Source: an uncultured Desulfovibrio sp.
Lineage (GTDB): Bacteria; Desulfobacterota; Desulfovibrionia; Desulfovibrionales; Desulfovibrionaceae
DNA length: 64,000 bases
Assembly: GCF_902477725.1 (NCBI RefSeq)
Contig: NZ_CABSIF010000011.1
Coordinates: 53,312-117,311, forward strand
Reading direction: 5' to 3'
Shown: positions 59,136 to 64,000 of the stretch, piece after piece
Layout: each line of letters starts with the position of its first letter
Position numbering within the stretch: the stretch's first letter is position 1
Notes under the pieces: generated by a model
What the model was told of the DNA's origin: nothing
The model's database searches: none
Seen by the model: the letters and a program-made list of their open reading frames with translations, nothing else
Position numbers and translations under genes: made by a program

Positions 59136-60146
59136 ATGCGCACACTCCGTACTATGTACATCCTGACTCTGGCTTGCGCGGCGCTGCCTTTGAGCGGCTG
59201 CATGGGTGGCAGCACCAGCAGCGGTAATGGCAGCATCTCACTGGAACAGCAGGTGCAACAGCAAGACGTGCAATTGCGCCAGTTGCAGCCTGCTCAGGCT
59301 GATGCCTGGAGCCAGATTCAGACGCTGAGGCAGGAAGTCAACACGCTCAAGGGCCAGATTGACGATCTGCAAAACGCAGGCGGCGCCAAGGCCCTGGTGG
59401 GCCGTGTGAGAACGCACGATGAAGCTCTGCGTCAGGTGGAGCGCAGCATGGCGCTGAACCTGAACCTTGGCGACCCCATGACCAGCGGCGGCAGCGGTGC
59501 AGCCCCCTTTGCGCAGGCGGCACCCCAGGCTGCTCCTCAAGCGGCGCCCCAGGCGGCACCTGCGTTCAGCCAGCCGGGTTATGGCCAGCCTTCTTACGGG
59601 CAGGCAGCGGCAGGCGGCATGGCCGCTGGTTCCGTGGGCTACGCTGCGGCCTCCGCCGCTGGCGATCAGGGCGCAGCAGCGGCACACCCACAGCCCGTCA
59701 TCAACCCCAGCTCCAGCACCTGGGGCCAGCCCAGCCCCCAGCCCGAGCCGCAGGTTCAGGCTCCCCAAAAGGACATCTCGCTGGCGCTTTTTGACGCTGG
59801 CGTTAACGCCTACCAGTCCCGCAAGTACGATGAGGCGCAGCGTTCTTTCAATGACTTTCTGAAAAACTACAAAGACCACAGCCAGGCTCCCGAGGCCCAG
59901 TATTATCTGGCCGAGTGCTATTTCCAGCGCAACCAGTTTGCGGATGCGGCCCTGGCGTACGATGCTGTTATCAAAAAGTATCCTTCTTCTTCCAGCGCGC
60001 CTGGCGCGTACCTCAAGCAGGGCATCAGCTTCAGCAAGCTCAATCAGTCTGCGGCTGCCAAAACCCGCCTGGAAGAGCTGATCAAGAAATATCCCAACTC
60101 GCCAGAAGCTGCGCGGGCCAAGACGTTTCTGAAGACCAACAAGTAA
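59136..60146 (+). CDS. ybgF: YbgF/CpoB-like TPR lipoprotein
   Basis: A 336-residue envelope protein. The signal ends in the lipobox LSGC (about residue 22). A coiled coil follows (SLEQQVQQQDVQLRQLQ to TLKGQIDDLQ), then an Ala/Pro/Gln-rich low-complexity linker with repeated AAPQ units. The C-terminal about 120 residues are TPR repeats (AGVNAYQSRKYDEAQRSFNDF, AQYYLAECYFQRNQFADAALAYDAVIKKYP). It resembles CpoB/YbgF, which links the Tol-Pal system with peptidoglycan synthesis; tol-pal genes are not nearby. Confidence 0.88.
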   Translation: MRTLRTMYILTLACAALPLSGCMGGSTSSGNGSISLEQQVQQQDVQLRQLQPAQADAWSQIQTLRQEVNTLKGQIDDLQNAGGAKALVGRVRTHDEALRQVERSMALNLNLGDPMTSGGSGAAPFAQAAPQAAPQAAPQAAPAFSQPGYGQPSYGQAAAGGMAAGSVGYAAASAAGDQGAAAAHPQPVINPSSSTWGQPSPQPEPQVQAPQKDISLALFDAGVNAYQSRKYDEAQRSFNDFLKNYKDHSQAPEAQYYLAECYFQRNQFADAALAYDAVIKKYPSSSSAPGAYLKQGISFSKLNQSAAAKTRLEELIKKYPNSPEAARAKTFLKTNK

Positions 60147-60155
60147 GTATCCCGG

Positions 60156-60187
60156 CTCCGCCGCGCCCTCGCGCGGCGGAGTTTTTT
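60156..60187 (+). terminator. Terminator after the ybgF-like gene
   Basis: CTCCGCCGCG and CGCGGCGGAG form a 10-bp stem, followed by six T residues. Confidence 0.92.
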
Positions 60188-60269
60188 ACTGCATTTTTTA
60201 CCTTTGACCATACACCTTCAAAGGTTCAAACGCACAAATTAAACCGCGCCGCGCGCAAAGGGGACGGGC

Positions 60270-60899
60270 ATGAGCGACGAAAAGCCCGAAGCCGCAGTTT
60301 ACAAGCAGATCAGCACGGAAATGCGCCAGGGTCTGAGAGAGATTTTTGAGCGCATCTCCACTGCCTCCAAAGGCCAGCCCCTGCCCCCTCCAAATCCAGA
60401 TGCGCTATTTCTGGAAGCATCAAGCCAGCTGGATGAAGTGCTGAAAGATACGGAAAGCGCCACCATGACCATCATGGAAATTGTGGAGCGGCATCTGGAT
60501 CTTCAAGAACAGAATGCGGCGCATCTGGCAGGATTGCTTAGCGGCGGCGCGGATGCGACCCCCATTGCCGAGCTGGAAGCAAACAACAAGCTCCTTGGCG
60601 ATGACCTCACGTCAGTGCTGACCGCCCTGAGCTTTCAGGACATCACAGGCCAGCGCATTAAAAAGGTCGTTTCTGCCCTGAACCAGATTGAGGCAATGGT
60701 GGTGGAACTCTATGTTTCCACGGGCCTTATTCTGGACGCGGCTGAAAAAGACCCCAGCAAGAACGTTCAGGAATTGCAGGATGAAGCACGTCAGGCGGTC
60801 AAGGAATTCAACCAGGGCCGCAGCGAACTCAAAGGGCCTGACAAGGCCGGGGCTTCGCAGGGCGCTATTGACGACATGCTTTCCCAGTTGGGCCTCTAG
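60270..60899 (+). CDS. cheZ: Chemotaxis protein phosphatase CheZ
   Basis: A 209-residue helical protein with the CheZ active-site block ALSFQDITGQRIKKVVSALNQIE (catalytic Asp/Gln), long flanking helices and a C-terminal CheY-binding tail IDDMLSQLGL. It dephosphorylates CheY-P and resets flagellar switching. No other chemotaxis genes are adjacent. The transcript is bounded by terminators on both sides. Confidence 0.92.
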   Translation: MSDEKPEAAVYKQISTEMRQGLREIFERISTASKGQPLPPPNPDALFLEASSQLDEVLKDTESATMTIMEIVERHLDLQEQNAAHLAGLLSGGADATPIAELEANNKLLGDDLTSVLTALSFQDITGQRIKKVVSALNQIEAMVVELYVSTGLILDAAEKDPSKNVQELQDEARQAVKEFNQGRSELKGPDKAGASQGAIDDMLSQLGL

Positions 60900-60937
60900 A
60901 CGGATATCTTGTTAAAATCTTTTCGGCTATTGAATCA

Positions 60938-60963
60938 GGGCGTTGCAAAACGCCCTTTTTTTT
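60938..60963 (+). terminator. Terminator after cheZ
   Basis: GGGCGTT and AACGCCC form a 7-bp stem around GCAA, followed by eight T residues. The 60964-61130 gap behind it holds no gene. Confidence 0.9.
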
Positions 60964-61132
60964 GCGCCCAATGCCACGTTGCAGTTCTTTACTGTTTATT
61001 CAGGCCCAAAAGGGTTCAGCCGGAACCGGCCACCATTGGCGCGATGATGCACTGAAGAAGATTCGCATGGGAGAGGATGCCCAGCCTGACGGAGCCGGAA
61101 CTGCACCACACCTGAATGGCTTGTTTTGCAAC

Positions 61133-61162
61133 GCATAAAGGCCCCTTTCGGGGCCTTTATGC
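61133..61162 (-). terminator. Terminator of the cytochrome c3 gene
   Basis: GCATAAAGGCCCC and GGGGCCTTTATGC form a 13-bp perfect stem around TTTC; it lies about 30 bp downstream of the minus-strand cytochrome gene. The A/T part of the stem gives a short U run. Confidence 0.75.
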
Positions 61163-61191
61163 AATACAGAAAACCTGTGGCGGGAGTGAGC

Positions 61192-61623
61192 TTACTTCTG
61201 CTTGGCGGCTTCGCGAGCGCTGGCGGCCATGTGGCAGGGACGGCATCCCTTGAACTTGGCGCCATACTTGGCGGGATTTTCCTGAGCCTTCTGCGAGTGG
61301 CATCCGTAGCAAGAGCGGTCGCCATTCTTGGAGTGGAAGGCCATGAACATGCTCATGGGGTCACGTTCGCGCGCACCAGGGGTGGCGTGGCATTCGGTAC
61401 AGGCTACGTAGCGGCTGTCGCTGCCCACTTCGTGGTGGCAGTGCATGCAGTTGATGCCTTTATGCGCCGTGTGGGGGAACATGACGCTCATACGCGAAGA
61501 TGTTCCACCAGGAATTTCAATAGGCTTTTTAATAACCTGCGACATTTCCTTGATATCACGCGCCTGCGCTTCGCCAACCCACGCGAGGCTCAACGCAAGC
61601 AGCAACAAGGTCACATATTTCAT
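61192..61623 (-). CDS. Tetrahaem cytochrome c3-type protein (FdhC3-like)
   Basis: A 143-residue secreted cytochrome with signal peptide MKYVTLLLLALSLAWVGEAQA. Four CxxCH motifs are seen: CMHCH, CTECH, CYGCH and CRPCH; additional His in FPHTAHKG and MAFHSK provide distal ligands as in cytochrome c3. Gene order cytochrome-fdhE-fdhB matches the three-subunit FdhABC3 formate dehydrogenase of Desulfovibrio, where this protein is the electron-transfer subunit. AGGAGGAATAGCTG precedes the ATG. The 61624-61896 gap to fdhE is unusually long for an operon and shows no other gene. Confidence 0.9.
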   Translation of the reverse strand: MKYVTLLLLALSLAWVGEAQARDIKEMSQVIKKPIEIPGGTSSRMSVMFPHTAHKGINCMHCHHEVGSDSRYVACTECHATPGARERDPMSMFMAFHSKNGDRSCYGCHSQKAQENPAKYGAKFKGCRPCHMAASAREAAKQK

Positions 61624-61896
61624 CAGCTATTCCTCCTACTGGGTTCGTAAAGCGCAGGAGCAGGCCCCGGCGCACCACAGGCGGCTGAAAAACCGCCATC
61701 AACACCACTCTCTCCGCAGCGGTTGTTCTACCCTAATAATGCCTGTATGTGCAATAATTAAAGACTGCTACATCAGGAGCATTTAAACGGTTCAACAAAC
61801 CGACTCAGCAATCCGCAGACAGTCAGACTGCCAGCAATAAATTTTGCAGTAATGGCAGCTTCAAAAAACGCCTTTCGGGTTTGCCCCAAGCTGCCG

Positions 61897-62847
61897 CTAA
61901 AACATGTTCCAGAATGACGGCCTGACTGGTTTCAACTTTTTACGTGCTGCCACCATATCCAGATGCAGCATGCCAAGCGCCAGCGCATCCAGGTTGGGAA
62001 CAAACTCGCGTTCGCGCAGATCCACCGCCGGGCAGTAAGACTTGCACTTGGTGCACCAATCCAGCCGCTCACCGTGAGCAGTGCCGCTTTCACGCAGCAG
62101 TTCCATAACTCCGCTGCCTTCCTCGCCGCATGCAGGGCATGCGCCACGCCGGAATTTCCAGTCCGCTCCGCACACGCCGCAGTGCAGGTGTTTTTTACCT
62201 CCGCCGCCCGCAAGAAAAGCATTTTTTTCATCAATGCTGGGTTTATCCATCCAGCCGATGGTAGGCAGTGCGCCGCACACAGGGCAATATCCCTGCCGCC
62301 ATACATCGCCGGCTTCCCAGGGGGTGTCGCCGTCTGCGGATACGGCCTGGACGGTCATGCCGCGCAAAATCGGCGCAACGATGAACCCCGTCACAAAGTC
62401 CAGCACCAAGGGGTCAAGGCCAATTTTTTCAGCCAGAGCCGCCAGGGCATCCCTGTCGCCCGAGGCAGCGGCGCAAACCAGCTCTTCCGCTCGTTGGGCT
62501 TCAGCTCCGTCAGATTTCAGAAAAAAATCCGTGAGCTTGGCCTTGTGGGGAACTACGGCGTCCATGCGGCATAACATGGGCAGCAGCTTTTCTGCGCAAA
62601 TGCGCACCGCTGGGGCCACGCCTGCAAAGGAAGCTCCGGCAAGCATTGAAACACCCTGCTCCATTCGCTGCGGCTCAGCCTGCGGCAGTGACAAGCCCTC
62701 TTTTTTCAGGCTTTCGGCCACAGCATCGCCAAGCTCTTCCTGAGCGGTAAGCAGCGGTTCAAACGACCGCAGCACAGGGGCCAATACCGGGCGCCACGAG
62801 ATAACTTCTTCAAGGGTTTGGGCAACGGTTTGCCTTTTAACAGCCAT
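61897..62847 (-). CDS. fdhE: Formate dehydrogenase accessory protein FdhE
   Basis: A 316-residue cytosolic protein. The C-terminal half has four rubredoxin-like CxxC pairs (CPVCGALPT, HCGVCGADWKF, GACPACGEE, WCTKCKSYC) that bind iron. FdhE acts after cofactor insertion to allow maturation or export of TAT-dependent formate dehydrogenases. It lies between the cytochrome and fdhB. The 62848-63208 gap behind fdhB carries no convincing gene. Confidence 0.92.
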   Translation of the reverse strand: MAVKRQTVAQTLEEVISWRPVLAPVLRSFEPLLTAQEELGDAVAESLKKEGLSLPQAEPQRMEQGVSMLAGASFAGVAPAVRICAEKLLPMLCRMDAVVPHKAKLTDFFLKSDGAEAQRAEELVCAAASGDRDALAALAEKIGLDPLVLDFVTGFIVAPILRGMTVQAVSADGDTPWEAGDVWRQGYCPVCGALPTIGWMDKPSIDEKNAFLAGGGGKKHLHCGVCGADWKFRRGACPACGEEGSGVMELLRESGTAHGERLDWCTKCKSYCPAVDLREREFVPNLDALALGMLHLDMVAARKKLKPVRPSFWNMF

Positions 62848-63208
62848 TGATACTCCGTATGCCGAGGGGTACTCCCGGCTAATTTCCCAAACTATGCAAC
62901 ACTGAGAATGTCTGCTCCCAATGTTTTCAAAATGCTCATTCCGGCATTTCGCAACGCAAATGCATGGGGTGCTGCCATTTCCGCGTACCGATCAGGCATC
63001 GGTCTGACAGACCGTTACACTGCCTTGGCAAACGCCAGCTTTTGAAGCCGCACGCACAATTCAAGGCGAGCCTGCGTCAACCGGTTGAGGCAAAAACCAG
63101 GGGCCGCTCCAGCAACGTTCACGCCGCAACAAGGCAAACGTGTTTGCTGGGGTTGTACCCTGATGGTGAACCAAAGCGAAGGATTTGCCAAGCCCCCGCA
63201 GTGCTTTT

Positions 63209-63240
63209 CTACCCCCGCAGCCATACGCCTGCGGGGGTAG
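63209..63240. repeat. Strong hairpin behind fdhB
   Basis: CTACCCCCGCAG and CTGCGGGGGTAG form a 12-bp perfect stem around CCATACGC, 13 bp after the fdhB stop. No U tract follows on the minus strand, so it may stabilise the fdhAB mRNA end rather than terminate by itself. Confidence 0.6.
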
Positions 63241-63253
63241 AGGGGATAAGGCC

Positions 63254-63913
63254 TTACATGAAGGCCGCGTATTCGTAGTAGTGTTCTTTTTCTTCGGCCA
63301 GCAGGTAGATGACGCTCACGTCCTCTACATCAGCCAGAAAAGCCTTGGGGAAGGTCTTTTTGACAATCTCAAGCCGCTTTTTGGCCATGGGCAGGATTTC
63401 TTCCCTTTCGCCAAAAGCCATGGTGCCCGTGGGGCACGTCTTGACGCAGATGGGCAGCATGCCCGCAGTGACGCGGTCAATGCACATGTCGCACTTGGTC
63501 AGACATTTGGTCTTGGGATCCAGCCGGGGGATGTTGTAGGGGCAGGCGTCAATAACGGCCTGTGCATCCTCGGGGCTCAGCTTGGCGCTTTTTTCCGTGG
63601 CTATCACCATGCCCGTTTTGGGGTCCTTGATGATGGCGCCGGGCACGGCCATGTCGGCCACTTCCTTGCAAATAGGCGTAAGGCAGTGGCGGCACTGGTC
63701 GGGGAAGAAGTTCCACACGACGGTGCCGTCAGGCTTCATACGCTCGCGAAAACGAACAATCTTGAGGTTGTTGGGGTTCAGATCCGGCGGATTCTGATGA
63801 GTGCCGCGCTGCTTGGTCTCATTGGCAGGCAGGTCATGCCATTCCTTACAGGCCAACTGGCAGCCCCGGCATGCCGTGCACCGAGTGGTGTCGATCAAAA
63901 AAGTCTTCGGCAT
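63254..63913 (-). CDS. fdhB: Formate dehydrogenase beta (iron-sulfur) subunit
   Basis: A 218-residue four-cluster ferredoxin-like protein: CTACRGCQLACKEW, CRHCLTPICKEVA, CPYNIPRLDPKTKCLTKCDMC and CVKTCPTG. It passes electrons from the catalytic FdhA to the cytochrome partner in the periplasm and has no signal of its own, consistent with co-export with a TAT-tagged FdhA. The ATG at 63913 follows AAGGAGCATTGCT. The fdhA gene is expected immediately upstream, beyond the right edge; only about 87 bases remain. Confidence 0.93.
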   Translation of the reverse strand: MPKTFLIDTTRCTACRGCQLACKEWHDLPANETKQRGTHQNPPDLNPNNLKIVRFRERMKPDGTVVWNFFPDQCRHCLTPICKEVADMAVPGAIIKDPKTGMVIATEKSAKLSPEDAQAVIDACPYNIPRLDPKTKCLTKCDMCIDRVTAGMLPICVKTCPTGTMAFGEREEILPMAKKRLEIVKKTFPKAFLADVEDVSVIYLLAEEKEHYYEYAAFM

Positions 63914-64000
63914 AGCAATGCTCCTTGGCGGGGGGGGCCGCACCCTCGGAGCAGAGCTGCGTAAGGCTGTTCTGTATGTGGCAGACAGACGTGTATTGTT

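Noticed and set aside
1..64000. CRISPR arrays, insertion sequences, rRNA operons
   Set aside because: No regularly spaced direct repeats, transposase-like protein or rRNA signature was recognised on either strand.

Overview
The window looks like chromosome of a Desulfovibrio-type sulfate-reducing deltaproteobacterium close to D. desulfuricans. It is GC-rich and gene-dense. The strongest taxonomic markers are a nine-haem cytochrome operon (nhcABCD, 49.2-52.7 kb), a TunR-type tungstate regulator built on a dead tyrosine-recombinase fold, a tungsten aldehyde oxidoreductase locus, and a periplasmic formate dehydrogenase locus with a tetrahaem cytochrome c3 and fdhE. No CRISPR array, insertion sequence, intact prophage or rRNA gene was seen.

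Layout. 0.2-3.1 kb (minus): amidohydrolase, YitT-like membrane protein and TSUP anion transporter. 3.2-8.0 kb (plus): pyrBC behind a leader-peptide/terminator attenuator, a succinate-semialdehyde-type dehydrogenase and a MEMO1-family protein. 8.3-10.6 kb: a small unknown gene overlapping a two-gene SufC/SufB-like module. 10.67 kb: a CAU tRNA with terminator. 11.2-14.4 kb: an M-box magnesium riboswitch, a terminator, an MgtL-like leader peptide (starts MEPD) and mgtA. 14.5-24.5 kb: a molybdenum/tungsten block with two moeA paralogues (one fused to a periplasmic-binding-like domain), ThiF/MoeB and MoaD-like proteins, aldehyde:ferredoxin oxidoreductase, tupABC and tunR. A diverged copy of the tRNA 3' end plus its terminator lies at 24.6 kb, so the 11-24.5 kb block is bracketed by related sequences. 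24.8-31.2 kb: a guanidine-II riboswitch with sugE/gdx, sulfide:quinone-reductase-like and DUF1641 genes, an AT-rich lipoprotein locus, and an arsenic operon (arsR, arsM, arsC, acr3). 31.3-39.5 kb: kdpABCDE. 39.6-48.9 kb: an RRM protein, a hairpin-rich non-coding stretch with a Cys-rich micro-ORF, and housekeeping genes (tadA, LOG protein, beta-CASP nuclease, rsmD-coaD-miaA). 49.2-52.7 kb: nhcABCD. 53-61 kb: rnk, a FemAB-like gene, hypC, ileS-lspA, ybgF/cpoB and cheZ. 61.2-63.9 kb (minus): tetrahaem cytochrome c3, fdhE and fdhB; the catalytic fdhA would lie past the right edge.

How the parts fit. TupABC imports tungstate, the MoeA/MoaD/ThiF proteins build and load the pterin cofactor, and AOR (and possibly formate dehydrogenase) uses it, with TunR as sensor. 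The nine-haem cytochrome complex and the formate dehydrogenase both serve periplasmic electron transfer. Several loci carry RNA-level control: pyrBC (UTP-type attenuation), mgtA (M-box plus leader peptide) and sugE (guanidine-II). The most unusual element is the mgtA leader, which stacks a terminator-type M-box and a proteobacterial MgtL-like peptide in one transcript.
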